64,000 nt of DNA from Flavobacterium sp. 270 (GCF_004368785.1 NZ_SODM01000003.1:744001-808000); one strand, 5' to 3'. Counted from the first letter of the stretch, positions 17,615-27,554 are shown. Translations and numbers: made by a program. Notes: generated from the sequence alone by a model not told the origin.

Positions 17615-18388
17615 ATGAAAAACGAAAACAACAACGCACAGCAGGAATTAAATTCCACATTATCTAAAAGTAAAAACACTATTGTAATAGTTCACGGTGC
17701 ATGGTCATCAGCAAACGACTGGCACAATGTTGCGGGCTATCTTAATGCAGCAGATACTAATCTTATAACAGTAAATCTTCCTGGTCATGGTAATGATCAA
17801 ACACCCGTATCGAATATAAGTTTACAGCTTTATGTATATGAAGTTTTAAAAGCAATTGGTAATGAAACTGATGTTACCCTAGTAGGTCATAGTTTTGGCG
17901 GAATCATTGTAAGTGAGGTTGCAGAGCTAATTCCTTCTCAGATAAAAAAACTAATTTACGTTGCTGCATTTATTCCTAAAAACGGAGACAGCTTACTATC
18001 AATAGCACAAACTGATTCAGAAAGTTACGTAGGTAGAAATCTTATTGTAGATGAATCAGCAGGACTTGCCAGTATAGTAAAAGAAGCTATTACAGAGGTC
18101 TTTTTAGCGGATGCACCAAAACCGGTTGCAGATTATGTAAGCAATAATTTAAGACCTGAACCTCTGGCTCCTTTAGCTACTCCTGTAACTTTAACAGATG
18201 CAAATTTCGGTAAAGTAAAAAAGACATATATCTATAGTCAAAATGATCGTACTATCAGCTACTCGGTGCAACAAACAATGGTTGCAGATGCCGAGGTTCT
18301 TAGAACATATTTACTTCCATCAAGCCATACACCTTTTATAGTTTTTCCCGAAATACTATCGGCTATCATAAAACTTGAATCAAACTAA
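17615..18388 (+). CDS. Alpha/beta hydrolase, EstC-like, no signal peptide (tandem paralogue 1)
   Basis: Serine esterase or related alpha/beta hydrolase of the type that includes bacterial EstC and plant methylesterases. The 257 residues show the oxyanion-hole motif IVIVHGAWSSANDW, the nucleophile S93 in LVGHSFGGIIVSE, an acidic residue in YSQNDRT and the late histidine in PSSHTPFIV. The ATG at 17615 is preferred to a TTG at 17588. The N-terminus is polar and carries no export signal, so it should be cytoplasmic, unlike its two paralogues downstream. It is the first gene of a five-gene unit (three paralogues, a fourth hydrolase, a Crp-like regulator). The substrate is unknown. Confidence 0.85.
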   Translation: MKNENNNAQQELNSTLSKSKNTIVIVHGAWSSANDWHNVAGYLNAADTNLITVNLPGHGNDQTPVSNISLQLYVYEVLKAIGNETDVTLVGHSFGGIIVSEVAELIPSQIKKLIYVAAFIPKNGDSLLSIAQTDSESYVGRNLIVDESAGLASIVKEAITEVFLADAPKPVADYVSNNLRPEPLAPLATPVTLTDANFGKVKKTYIYSQNDRTISYSVQQTMVADAEVLRTYLLPSSHTPFIVFPEILSAIIKLESN

Positions 18389-18425
18389 ACAAATTCAAAA
18401 TTAATAACATTTTAAAACCAAGATC

Positions 18426-19241
18426 ATGAAAAAATTCAAATTGATCCAGATGGCCATTGTTGCCTGTATCTTTATCTTATCCTCTTGTTCTAATGATGAT
18501 GCTCAGAGTAAAAAATCTAATTATGTTCTTGTTCATGGGGCATGGCAAGCTCCTTATGTATGGCAGAAGGTGAAAGAAAATCTTGAGAAAGACGGAAATC
18601 AGGTAATCGTTGTCGAACTTCCGGGCCATGGCAATGACCATACTTCACCAAGTACAATAACATTAGATCTTTATAAAGAAAAAGTAATTGATGCCATTTC
18701 AAAAGTTAATGGCAAAGTTATATTAGTCGGACACAGCCTTGGCGGAATAATTATTTCTTCAGTAGCAGAGGCAGTACCTGCAAAAATTGAAAAGCTAGTT
18801 TACATCGCTGCCTATTTACCAGCTTCTGGCCAGACACTTGATGAACTGGCGCATACGGATCGTGATTCACAGCTGGGTATTGAAGGTAATCTGATAGTTG
18901 ATAAAGTAAATTATCTGATTGATGTAAAACAAGACCAGATCGCTAATCTTTTTATTCAGGATGGCTCTTTAGAAATTCAAAATCTTGTAGTAAAAAATTA
19001 CCGCACAGAACCGCTTATCCCTTTTGTAACTCCTGTAACTGTGACAGCAGCAAATTTTGGATCGGTTAAAAAGGTTTATATCAAAACATTACAAGATCAC
19101 GTTGTGTCGCCCTATTTGCAGGACAAAATGATTACAGCTGGAGAGGTTAAATCTGTATATAAAATAAATACCGGACACAGTCCATTTTTATCACAACCTG
19201 ATACTCTTAGCTCACTTCTTATCGAAATTTCAAATAACTAA
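18426..19241 (+). CDS. Alpha/beta hydrolase, lipoprotein (tandem paralogue 2)
   Basis: Paralogue of the preceding enzyme with the same core: VLVHGAWQAPYVWQKV, nucleophile in LVGHSLGGIIISS, and a late histidine in NTGHSPFLSQP. It carries a lipoprotein signal (MKKFKLIQMAIVACIFILSSC, Cys 21 followed by SNDDAQ), so it should be membrane-anchored in the envelope. Its sequence is the most diverged of the three (LPASGQTLDELAHTDRDSQLG in place of the KNGESLLSIAQTD type). It starts 37 bases after paralogue 1 and stops 13 bases before paralogue 3, and is surely co-transcribed with them. The substrate is unknown. Confidence 0.85.
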   Translation: MKKFKLIQMAIVACIFILSSCSNDDAQSKKSNYVLVHGAWQAPYVWQKVKENLEKDGNQVIVVELPGHGNDHTSPSTITLDLYKEKVIDAISKVNGKVILVGHSLGGIIISSVAEAVPAKIEKLVYIAAYLPASGQTLDELAHTDRDSQLGIEGNLIVDKVNYLIDVKQDQIANLFIQDGSLEIQNLVVKNYRTEPLIPFVTPVTVTAANFGSVKKVYIKTLQDHVVSPYLQDKMITAGEVKSVYKINTGHSPFLSQPDTLSSLLIEISNN

Positions 19242-19254
19242 ATATCACATAATC

Positions 19255-20052
19255 ATGAAAAAATTAATTTTTGTAGTAACAGTACTTTTATTTTCAGCAG
19301 TCACTATCTGCGCACAAAACAGTAAAACCAAAAACGAGGCGACAATTGTTATAGTTCATGGAGCATGGTCATCGTCAAATGACTGGCAGCATGTAACCGA
19401 AGATTTAACAGTAGGAGGAAGTTCCGTAATTTCTGTTAATCTTCCCGGACATGGGAGTGATAATACACCAATTTCCGCTATAAGCTTTAAGCTCTATGTA
19501 GACGAAGTTAAAAAAGCAATTGGAGACAGACAAAATGTTATTTTAGTAGGGCATAGCTTTGGTGGTATTGTTGTAAGTCAGGTAGCGGAAGAGATCGCTC
19601 CTCAGATAAAAAAAATAGTCTATGTTGCGGCTTATGTACCTAAAAATGGAGAAAGCCTGTTGTCAATTGCTCAAACGGATGCAGAGAGCCACGTTGGTAA
19701 AAATCTTATTATTGATGAAAAAAATGGGATTGCAAGTATAAAAAAAGAAGGTATTGCTGATGTTTTCCTTGCCGATGCGCCTAAGCAGGTAGCAGATTAT
19801 GTAGCACAAAATTTAAAGCCAGAACCTTTAGCACCATTAGCAACTCCTGTTACTCTTACAGAAGGAAAATTTGGAAAAATAAGTAAAGTTTTTGTCATGA
19901 CTTTAAATGACCATACTATCGGATATACGCTACAGCAAAAAATGGCTAAAGACGCTAATATAGAAAGATTGTACAGTCTTCCATCAAGTCATACACCTTT
20001 TATAATGTTCTCTCACGTATTGGCTCAAATCATTGCTTTGGAAGCAAAATAA
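19255..20052 (+). CDS. Alpha/beta hydrolase, secreted (tandem paralogue 3)
   Basis: Closest paralogue of the first hydrolase (shared IVIVHGAWSS-NDW, LVGHSFGGI, SSHTPFI), but with an ordinary cleavable signal peptide (MKKLIFVVTVLLFSAVTICAQ). It should therefore be soluble in the periplasm or outside. The 265 residues keep the Ser, Asp (TLNDHT) and His of the triad. The three tandem genes give one enzyme type a cytoplasmic, a lipid-anchored and a soluble exported form. It is followed by a 110-base gap before the next hydrolase gene. Confidence 0.85.
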   Translation: MKKLIFVVTVLLFSAVTICAQNSKTKNEATIVIVHGAWSSSNDWQHVTEDLTVGGSSVISVNLPGHGSDNTPISAISFKLYVDEVKKAIGDRQNVILVGHSFGGIVVSQVAEEIAPQIKKIVYVAAYVPKNGESLLSIAQTDAESHVGKNLIIDEKNGIASIKKEGIADVFLADAPKQVADYVAQNLKPEPLAPLATPVTLTEGKFGKISKVFVMTLNDHTIGYTLQQKMAKDANIERLYSLPSSHTPFIMFSHVLAQIIALEAK

Positions 20053-20162
20053 GAAAAATTAAAATAACAATTTAAAATTAGGAATCATTTACTCATTAGA
20101 AGTATTAAAAGATGCATTCAGATAAATTATGGTTCCTGACTAAGAAATAAATTAAAATTTAA

Positions 20163-21029
20163 ATGAAAACAAAAGAAAACATTTTTACAACAAAAGAATT
20201 TTTACATCAGACTGCTCCAACAAAGGTTATAAAGGTAAATGATGTAGATTTTACATACCGTTCTTTTGGTAGAAAGGAAGGCATACCAGTTGTATTTTTA
20301 CAGCATTTTACAGGAAACATGGACAACTGGGATCCGCAACTGACAGATGCAATTGCTACTGACTATCCGGTCATATTATTTAACAACAGAGGAGTGGGAA
20401 GCTCTAAAGGAATTACTCCTGATAATGTTTCGGCTATGGCGCAGGATGCTGTAGATTTTATTCACACTTTAGGTTATACAAAGGTTAACCTTTTAGGATT
20501 TTCTCTTGGAGGATTCATAGGACAGCAAATAGCTGCAGATTATCCTGAACTTGTTTCTAAACTTATTTTAGCAGGCACAGGTCCTAAAGGAGGAAAAGCG
20601 ATTGCCCAGTTAGAATCACATTTGCAAAAAGCCTATGTAGATGGACCAGACAGGGTATTGATTAATCTGTTTTTTAGTAAAACGCCAAATAGCATTAATG
20701 CGGGCGAAGCTTTTTTAGAAAGACTGGCTCAAAGAGATAATGACAGGGATATGCCAAGTAGTCCTGAAACCATTACCAGTCAGGCTAAAGCGATAATTAA
20801 TTATGGTTCTGCTATAGATAATGATAATACACAGCTAAAATCGATAAAGCAGCCTGTACTTATTGTTAATGGGAATGAGGATGTTATGGTAGATTCAAGT
20901 AATTCCTATACAATGCTTCAGCATATTCCAAATGCAAAATTGGTACTTTGGAGCGATTCAGGGCATGGGGTGATTTTTCAATACAGTAAAGATTTTGCAC
21001 AGGAGGTAAATACATTCTTGTCTAATTAA
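20163..21029 (+). CDS. Alpha/beta hydrolase (haloperoxidase/epoxide-hydrolase-like)
   Basis: A 288-residue cytoplasmic alpha/beta hydrolase from a different subgroup than the three upstream paralogues. It has QHFTGNMDNWDP at the oxyanion hole, the nucleophile S114 in LLGFSLGGFIGQ, an acidic residue in VNGNEDVMVDS and the histidine in SDSGHGVIF. FNNRGVGSSKG is characteristic of the haloperoxidase/epoxide-hydrolase-like group. It lies between the paralogue triplet and a Crp-like gene. The activity is not predictable beyond hydrolysis or perhydrolysis. Confidence 0.8.
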   Translation: MKTKENIFTTKEFLHQTAPTKVIKVNDVDFTYRSFGRKEGIPVVFLQHFTGNMDNWDPQLTDAIATDYPVILFNNRGVGSSKGITPDNVSAMAQDAVDFIHTLGYTKVNLLGFSLGGFIGQQIAADYPELVSKLILAGTGPKGGKAIAQLESHLQKAYVDGPDRVLINLFFSKTPNSINAGEAFLERLAQRDNDRDMPSSPETITSQAKAIINYGSAIDNDNTQLKSIKQPVLIVNGNEDVMVDSSNSYTMLQHIPNAKLVLWSDSGHGVIFQYSKDFAQEVNTFLSN

Positions 21030-21149
21030 AATGAATTTATAAAAGGAAATACAGGCTATTGTGTTGTTGGAATTGAATTTTATTTAACTTGCAGCATCCA
21101 CCAGCACGCCTGTAATACTCTCAGAAGTCTAATGTTAAATATGAAATAA

Positions 21150-21731
21150 ATGGATAAACAGGGATTAAAAAATTATATTATAAAAAATCTACCATTTCCG
21201 GATCGCACCTTAGATGATGTAGTGGAATATTTTGAAGAGATTTCCATTTCTAAAAATGATTTTTTTCTTAAAGAAGGAAAAGTAAACGATCGCTATTTCT
21301 TTTTGCAAAGCGGTTTTATGAGAGCTTTTACATATGATACTAATGGCAATGAGATTACAACAAATTTTTATAAAACAGACAGCGTCGTATTTGAAGTATC
21401 ATCATTTTATCTAAAAACACCATCTACGGAAAATATACAAGCGGTTACAGACTGCAGAGGATATGCAATAAGTTACGACCAATTGAATTTATTACTGCAT
21501 ACCATTCCGGAGTTTAGGGCTTATGGGGTTAAGATGCTGGCAAGAGAATATGTTTTGTATAAAAAACGTGCTTTAGAATTAATAAATCTCAGCGGTGAAG
21601 CACGTTATGAAAACCTTATCGCTACAAATAAAGAAGTTTTTCAGCATGCCCAACTTAAACAAATAGCGTCTTATTTGAATGTTACGGATACTTCCTTAAG
21701 TAGAATTCGCAGGGAATTCACGAAAAAATAA
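21150..21731 (+). CDS. Crp/Fnr-family transcriptional regulator
   Basis: Second Crp-like protein of the region, 193 residues. The jelly-roll domain spans about 25-130 (FFLKEGKVNDRYFFLQSGFMRAF, GNEITTNFYKTDSVVFE), and the C-terminal helix-turn-helix about 150-193 (HAQLKQIASYLNVTDTSLSRIRREF). It lies 120 bases after the hydrolase genes and before a terminator, so it may be their co-transcribed regulator. The HTH closely resembles that of the Crp-like protein at 16276 (SYLGIT/SYLNVT, SLSRIR), so the two may bind related sites. Confidence 0.85.
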   Translation: MDKQGLKNYIIKNLPFPDRTLDDVVEYFEEISISKNDFFLKEGKVNDRYFFLQSGFMRAFTYDTNGNEITTNFYKTDSVVFEVSSFYLKTPSTENIQAVTDCRGYAISYDQLNLLLHTIPEFRAYGVKMLAREYVLYKKRALELINLSGEARYENLIATNKEVFQHAQLKQIASYLNVTDTSLSRIRREFTKK

Positions 21732-22088
21732 TCTTGGAGAGAAGCTTAATTTTGCAACATCAACAAATAATTTGAGTCACTTATTTTATAAGAAGTTCAA
21801 GTATCGATTAAAGTTCAGTATGGAAATAAACCATCTCAGGAGTTAATTATGAGGTGGTTATTTTTTTTGATCTATAAAAAGGAAAAAGAATTATTATTCA
21901 TAAAAAAAGAGATACAAGACTTTATAAATCTTTTTTATTTTTGCTTTATATCTTAATTATTAGTTTTTTTATTGTGAGTTAAGTTAAATTCGTATAAATA
22001 AAGTTAAGACTCATTGTGTTTATTAGCTAAATTATCAATTTATGGTTATTTGCTTAATAGATGATTAAACCATATTAATAAAAATAAA
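21732..22088. other. Intergenic region before the GH2 gene
   Basis: 357 bases. The first part holds the terminator at 21829-21868. The rest is very AT-rich and should hold the GH2 promoter. The word GTTAAG recurs near 21978 and 22002. I see no clear -7 box and no short gene. Confidence 0.4.
21829..21868 (+). terminator. Terminator after the hydrolase/Crp unit
   Basis: AACCATCTCA pairs with TGAGGTGGTT (one G-U pair) across an 11-base loop and is followed by eight Ts. It ends the unit that begins at 17615. Confidence 0.75.
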
Positions 22089-24779
22089 ATGATTCAAAAA
22101 AAAATTATCCTGTTTATCATTCTGCTTCTTTTCAACACAGGATTCAGCCAGCAAAAACTAAAGCAGTCAATTAATGCAAATTGGAAACTGTATAAGGGTA
22201 AAACAACTCTTGTTGATTTAGAAAAAGATAAAAACCTGAATTGGGAAGAAATAAATTTACCTCACAGTTGGAATACACAGGATGTAATGGACGATCAATG
22301 GGGATATTACAGAGGAGAAGGCTGGTATAAGAAAACAATATTTGTGAATCCAGACTGGAAAAACAAATCGGTTAATCTTTATTTTGAAGGTGCAAATCAG
22401 ACAACAGAAGTTTACATCAACGGAAAAAAAGTGGGTTCTCATATAGGAGGATATACCGCTTTTAGTTTTCCTGTAAATGATTATTTGGACTTTGAAAATC
22501 CTGAAAAAGGAAATGAACTTGTTATAAAAGTAGACAACAGTTTCAACGAAGATATTCCGCCACTTGAAGCTGATTTTACTTTTTTTGGAGGTATATATCG
22601 AGATGTTTATTTGGTTGCTGCCAATGAAGTTCATTTTGATATGGATAACCTGGCTTCGGATGGTGTTTTTGTAACGACTCCAAATGTATCTGCGGAGAAT
22701 GCAAAATTTCAAATAACCGGAAAAATTGAGAACAAATCAAACCTTCCCAAACAATTAAAAATTACCACAACTTTATACGATGCCGATAATCTTGCAGTCG
22801 CAAATATTAGTTCTGATTTAAAGATAAAGCCAAATTCAAAAATCGACTTTAAACAACTTTCGGAGAATATTCAAAATCCAAAATTATGGTCACCTGATCA
22901 GCCGTATTTGTATAAGGCAGTTTCTGTTATTTCAGATAAGAAAACCAAAGAACAGTTAGATCTATTTACGGCACCAATTGGTTTCAGATGGTTTGAATTT
23001 AGTGCAGACAAAGGTTTTAAACTAAACGGAAAATCCATGAAATTAATTGGAGCCAACCGTCATCAGGATTACAAAGATCTTGCAAATGCTTTACCAGATG
23101 CTTTGGCCGAAAAAGATATGCAGCTCATTAAAGATATGGGCGGTAATTTTGTTCGCGTATCACATTACCCTCAAGATCCATCAATACTTGAAGCTTGTGA
23201 CAGATTAGGTTTACTTGCGATGGTGGAAACTCCTGAAGTAAATAGAATTACTGAAACAGCTGCTTTTGAAACCAATAGTCTAGAAATGCAAAAAGAAATG
23301 ATTCGTCAAGGCTATAATCATCCAAGTGTGATTATTTGGGCCTATATGAATGAAATTTTATTACGCCCAAGATATGATCAAAAATCTGAAGAAAGAAAAA
23401 CGTATTATCGTAATCTTGCCGCGCTGGCGCAAAAACTCGAAGATTTAACACGACTTGAAGATCCTTCGCGATACACTATGATACCCAGCCACGGCAGTTT
23501 TGATTTGTACAATGAAGTTGGATTAACTAAAATTCCAATGATTGTTGGGTGGAATTTATACCCTGGCTGGTATGGCGGTACATTTTCCGGTTTAGAAACA
23601 TTTCTGGAAAAACACCATAAAGTATTGCCGGATAAACCATTAATTATAACCGAATATGGCGCAGATGCAGACAGAAGAATACGTTCTAACAATCCGGAAA
23701 GATTTGATAAATCGATGGAATATGCAATGCTTTACCATAAACATTATTTAAATGCGATTCAAAATTTAGATTATGTTGCCGGAGGAGCGATTTGGAATCT
23801 GGTCGAATTTAATTCTGAAGGAAGAGCAGACAGCTGGCCGCACATGAACAATAAGGGAATTGTTTCGTGGGACAGAATTCCAAAAGACGCGTATTATTTC
23901 TATCAGGCAAGATTATTAAAAACACCAGTTGTGAGCATTGGTTCTAAAAACTGGGTCAATCGTTCAGGCACTTTGAGTTCTGAAGATGATAGTGTGTATT
24001 ATGAAAATTTAGAAGTTTTTTCAAACGAACCAGAAGTAACATTAAAAATAAACGGACAAAGTTTAGGAAGCCAAATCGTAAAAGAAGGTTCGGCAATATT
24101 TAAAGTTCCATACAAAAATGGACAAAATTTAGTTGAAGCGTTTTCTACTAAAAATGAAAATGTAAAAGATTTTGCATTAATTAATTTTACACTTTACGGT
24201 CCAGATTTAAAAAGTAAAAAGCTTCCTTTTGAAAGTATCCGAATTAGTTTAGGAGATAAAAGAGAATACACAGATGAATTAACACATCAAAACTGGCTTC
24301 CGGAACAGCCTTATCAAAAAGGAAGCTGGGGTTATGTTGGAGGACAAGTGTACAAACTTCCGGGAAATCCATCAATTCCTTATGGAACCAATAAATTGAT
24401 AAAAGGAACAGAAAACGAAGCCATTTACCAAACGCAGCGAGTAGGTATTGAAGGTTTTAATTTTGATGTGCCAGACGGAAAATATGAAGTTACACTTTAT
24501 TTTGCTGAATTTCTTTCGGGTAATACCAGAGAAGCTTTAGTATATAATCTTATAGAAAAAACAGAGAAAGAAGAAAAAGCATTCCGAACTTTTGATGTCT
24601 TGATTAACGACGAAATATTTCTTGAAAACTTTGGAAATAATAATTATTTAGAACCTGAGAAAGCCATCAATATTAAAACAACAGTCTATGTAAAGGATGG
24701 AAAAGGAGTTAGGGTTGATTTCAGAAAAAAAACCGGACAAACCATTTTGAACGGAATCGAATTAAAGAAAATCTATTAA
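22089..24779 (+). CDS. Glycoside hydrolase family 2 with malectin-like C-terminus
   Basis: Exported exo-glycosidase of the beta-galactosidase/beta-glucuronidase/beta-mannosidase family. The 896 residues start with a signal peptide (MIQKKIILFIILLLFNTGFS). They continue through the sugar-binding sandwich domain (NLPHSWNTQDVMDDQWGYYR), an Ig-like domain and the TIM barrel. The barrel carries acid/base E422 in AYMNEIL and nucleophile E522 in ITEYGAD. A C-terminal segment from about 715 (LPEQPYQKGSWGYVGGQ, GIEGFNFDVPDGKYEVTLYFAE) is a malectin-type carbohydrate-binding domain. It opens the glycan-utilisation region and is followed by the GH16 gene on the same strand. Substrate specificity cannot be read from the sequence. 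Confidence 0.9.
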   Translation: MIQKKIILFIILLLFNTGFSQQKLKQSINANWKLYKGKTTLVDLEKDKNLNWEEINLPHSWNTQDVMDDQWGYYRGEGWYKKTIFVNPDWKNKSVNLYFEGANQTTEVYINGKKVGSHIGGYTAFSFPVNDYLDFENPEKGNELVIKVDNSFNEDIPPLEADFTFFGGIYRDVYLVAANEVHFDMDNLASDGVFVTTPNVSAENAKFQITGKIENKSNLPKQLKITTTLYDADNLAVANISSDLKIKPNSKIDFKQLSENIQNPKLWSPDQPYLYKAVSVISDKKTKEQLDLFTAPIGFRWFEFSADKGFKLNGKSMKLIGANRHQDYKDLANALPDALAEKDMQLIKDMGGNFVRVSHYPQDPSILEACDRLGLLAMVETPEVNRITETAAFETNSLEMQKEMIRQGYNHPSVIIWAYMNEILLRPRYDQKSEERKTYYRNLAALAQKLEDLTRLEDPSRYTMIPSHGSFDLYNEVGLTKIPMIVGWNLYPGWYGGTFSGLETFLEKHHKVLPDKPLIITEYGADADRRIRSNNPERFDKSMEYAMLYHKHYLNAIQNLDYVAGGAIWNLVEFNSEGRADSWPHMNNKGIVSWDRIPKDAYYFYQARLLKTPVVSIGSKNWVNRSGTLSSEDDSVYYENLEVFSNEPEVTLKINGQSLGSQIVKEGSAIFKVPYKNGQNLVEAFSTKNENVKDFALINFTLYGPDLKSKKLPFESIRISLGDKREYTDELTHQNWLPEQPYQKGSWGYVGGQVYKLPGNPSIPYGTNKLIKGTENEAIYQTQRVGIEGFNFDVPDGKYEVTLYFAEFLSGNTREALVYNLIEKTEKEEKAFRTFDVLINDEIFLENFGNNNYLEPEKAINIKTTVYVKDGKGVRVDFRKKTGQTILNGIELKKIY

Positions 24780-25045
24780 TTTTTAAATAAAAGTGGATTC
24801 AATGGGCAAAGCTAAAGGCTTGTGTGGCTGAAAATGCAACATCTCTGCTATTAACTGCCCCAAATTTACTTTCTGGTTTTTTCATATAAACTTATTTTTA
24901 TCAGAAATAATTTTAGTGTTTCAATGTGTAATTGATTTTAAAATAATGACTTCAGAATATGTATTCTAAAAAAAGTTTAGAATTTAAAAGGAATCAAAAA
25001 TCAGCATTGCATTACAACTTTAAACTAACTGCTAAAAAATAATTC

Positions 25046-25960
25046 ATGAAAAAATTAAGTAGAATTACGTTAGCGCTTACATGTGCTTTAGGATTTGCAT
25101 CATGCTTTGAAAATTCCGGACAAGAACAAAAAGAGATGAGTTTAAATACCAATAATAGTGCTGATAAAAAAGCTGCATCTTCTTGGGTAAAACAATTTGA
25201 AGATACATTTGATGTAGGTTCGACACTTTCTAAATGGACAAAGGTACAGCGTACGGATTATAATTCTAATTATTGTGATTATAACAGTTCTGTTCCTACA
25301 ATACAATTACGAGACGGAAAAGGGTGCCTGGAAATTAAGACCTCAAAGCTAAGTGCATCTAAATATCAATCGGGATTGGTTAAGTCTGTTTATCAATATA
25401 AACCAGAAAATAACACTGAATATGTACTGGCCGCTACTATTAAATTATTGGCAATGGACGGAGCTAATTATAGATCATTTACAGATACTTACGGAGCTTG
25501 GCCGGCTTTCTGGTCTGTTCAGGAAAACGGATGGCCTACGCATGGAGAAATTGATATTATGGAAGGTTATTCTTTTGCGCCAAATGCATCTCGTTTTGCA
25601 TCAAATCTTTTTTATGGCACAGCCACGGGTGCTAATCAATTGGCAAATCAGGCAGAGCGACAATATCCGGGTACATTTAATGTAAATGCGAACAATGGAT
25701 GGCATTTGTACGAATGTTACTGGAAAATGAAAGACAACGTTGTAACCGTAACTATAAAAGTCGATAATACAACTGTTTCTACTTATACTAACAGCAATGT
25801 TTCGAAACTTAATTTAAATAAATTTGAAAACCATAATATAATTTTAAATATGAATGTGGGATCAAATGATTCGAGTTTTATAGATCCTAATAAGATAAAT
25901 TTATTTACAACTGTTATGATGTGGGTAGATAATGTTTCGGTTTCTAAGCGATCTATCTAA
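25046..25960 (+). CDS. Glycoside hydrolase family 16 lipoprotein
   Basis: Endo-acting beta-glucanase-type enzyme anchored as a lipoprotein (MKKLSRITLALTCALGFASC). The 304 residues contain the family 16 catalytic motif E-x-D-x-x-E as HGEIDIMEGYS with E168, D170 and E173. The two-residue spacing before the last Glu is the beta-bulge form seen in laminarinases, agarases and porphyranases, not in lichenases or xyloglucan transferases. AWPAFWSVQENGWP precedes it, as in other GH16 enzymes. Lipid anchoring suits surface cleavage that feeds the SusC/SusD system encoded nearby. A laminarin- or mixed-linkage-glucan-type substrate is the best guess. Confidence 0.85.
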   Translation: MKKLSRITLALTCALGFASCFENSGQEQKEMSLNTNNSADKKAASSWVKQFEDTFDVGSTLSKWTKVQRTDYNSNYCDYNSSVPTIQLRDGKGCLEIKTSKLSASKYQSGLVKSVYQYKPENNTEYVLAATIKLLAMDGANYRSFTDTYGAWPAFWSVQENGWPTHGEIDIMEGYSFAPNASRFASNLFYGTATGANQLANQAERQYPGTFNVNANNGWHLYECYWKMKDNVVTVTIKVDNTTVSTYTNSNVSKLNLNKFENHNIILNMNVGSNDSSFIDPNKINLFTTVMMWVDNVSVSKRSI

Positions 25961-26020
25961 CAAATAACAAACGATTAAAGTATTTAAAATCGAATAAAAT
26001 TATCAAAATAAGATATAAAA

Positions 26021-26052
26021 AAAAAACACCACCTTTTAAAGTGGTGTTTTTT
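26021..26052. terminator. Bidirectional terminator between GH16 and GH10
   Basis: Stem with core CACCAC/GTGGTG flanked by an A run and a T run (arms 26021-26032 and 26041-26052). It separates the converging GH16 and GH10 genes. Confidence 0.9.
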
Positions 26053-26082
26053 GTTTTTGATATCTATTAGAAATATTTACAT

Positions 26083-27480
26083 TTAGTTTAAACCTTCCAA
26101 AAATCCTGTATGAGCGCTTTTTATAGCAAAATTTGAATCGTATAATAAAGGCCAGTCATTTCCTGTGTGATTTAGTTCTGTGCTGTACGGAATCCAGGAT
26201 TCGTTGTCTTTCATTCCCCAAATCGTTAAAGCATATTTATTTGCCGCCGGAAGCGCATTATAAAGCTGAACGATCTCTTTGTATTTTTCTTTTTGAGCCA
26301 GTCTTCTTTCATTGGTAAAAGTAGATATATCATTAAATTGATTTACCTGTATATCCAATTCCGAAACATGAATTTTCAGCCCTTTTGCAACAGCTTTATT
26401 AAGATCAGTTTCTATTTGAGCTTTGGTTGGGCTTAAATAAGTGTTGTGCATCTGGAAACCAAGACCATCAATTAGTTTACTTGCTTTTAAGTCATCTACA
26501 ATACTAAAAACTTTATCCTGTTTTGGGATATTAGTTGAGGTCGCATAATCATTATAAAACAATAATAAATTGGTATCACCTGCTGCAATTGCAGCGTTTC
26601 TAGCCCATTGAAAACAATCTTTTACATAATTTGGTCCCATTCGCTGCAAGAAAATAGTATTTCTCATAGCGCCGCCATTGTCATCTACAGATTCATTAAC
26701 CACATCCCAGGACTTTACTTTTCCTGCATAATGAGTAACAACATCCGTAATGTACTTTTTAACTTCTGCAGCAAATGCAGCATCGGTACCAGAAAAATCT
26801 TTTAACCATTGCGGCACCGCATTGTGCCATACCAAAGCATGACCATGAACATTGATGCCATTGGTATTTCCGTAAGCAACAATTTTATCTGCTACAGTCC
26901 AGTTGTAAACACCGCTTGCAGTAGAAATTTGATCCATCTTCATTTCGTATTCGGCAGAAATACTGCTAAATTCATTTTTCAAAATAACATCATAAGGACT
27001 TCCGCTCGTTAATTGTGAAGCTTTTATTGCCATACCTACAAAGAATGGGTTTGCGAGTTTATTTACTTTTACCTTTAAAAAAGTTGGATCTTCCGGAATA
27101 CCGTTTGTACCTGTAGTTACCACGCTAATAACATTAGAATAATCTGAAATTTCTGTATCTGATTTAGCTCTAACTCTGTAATAATACTTCGTACCTCCGG
27201 TTAGGCCAACTACAACTTCGTTTAAATCGGTAACTGGTTTTGCATTGTAGTTTGGGACAAAAGAGGCAAAATTTTCGGTTGTAGAAACATCTAAGAGATA
27301 GCTTTTTGAATTAGAAACGTAATTCCATTTTGCTTTAAAACCATTATCATTTACATCTTTTGGGGCGTTTGCAATTGGCGTTTCTAAATTAGCAGCAGTT
27401 TCGTTATCGTCTTTTGAGCAGGCATTTAAAAAAAAGACGAGGCTTGCCAGCGCGAGCACTAGTAAAAATTTAATTTTCAT
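26083..27480 (-). CDS. Endo-1,4-beta-xylanase, GH10, with Fn3 domain, lipoprotein
   Basis: Cleaves internal beta-1,4-xylosidic bonds, probably at the cell surface. The 465 residues start with a lipoprotein signal (MKIKFLLVLALASLVFFLNAC). A fibronectin-type-III-like domain (about 33-123, GLTGGTKYYYRVRAKS) is followed by the GH10 barrel (about 135-465). The barrel has VHGHALVWHNAVPQWL, acid/base E263 in WDVVNESVDD and nucleophile E374 in HVSELDIQ. WGMKDNESWIP closes the active site. It follows the SusC/SusD/SGBP genes but is separated from them by a terminator, so it probably has its own promoter or depends on read-through. The order susC-susD-SGBP-GH10 is that of known xylan loci. Confidence 0.92.
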   Translation of the reverse strand: MKIKFLLVLALASLVFFLNACSKDDNETAANLETPIANAPKDVNDNGFKAKWNYVSNSKSYLLDVSTTENFASFVPNYNAKPVTDLNEVVVGLTGGTKYYYRVRAKSDTEISDYSNVISVVTTGTNGIPEDPTFLKVKVNKLANPFFVGMAIKASQLTSGSPYDVILKNEFSSISAEYEMKMDQISTASGVYNWTVADKIVAYGNTNGINVHGHALVWHNAVPQWLKDFSGTDAAFAAEVKKYITDVVTHYAGKVKSWDVVNESVDDNGGAMRNTIFLQRMGPNYVKDCFQWARNAAIAAGDTNLLLFYNDYATSTNIPKQDKVFSIVDDLKASKLIDGLGFQMHNTYLSPTKAQIETDLNKAVAKGLKIHVSELDIQVNQFNDISTFTNERRLAQKEKYKEIVQLYNALPAANKYALTIWGMKDNESWIPYSTELNHTGNDWPLLYDSNFAIKSAHTGFLEGLN

Positions 27481-27554
27481 ACTGTTTTTTATTATAGAAT
27501 ATCCTTTTAAGGGAATATTCTTATTTATATTTTCTGGATTATTGATTAGGATAT

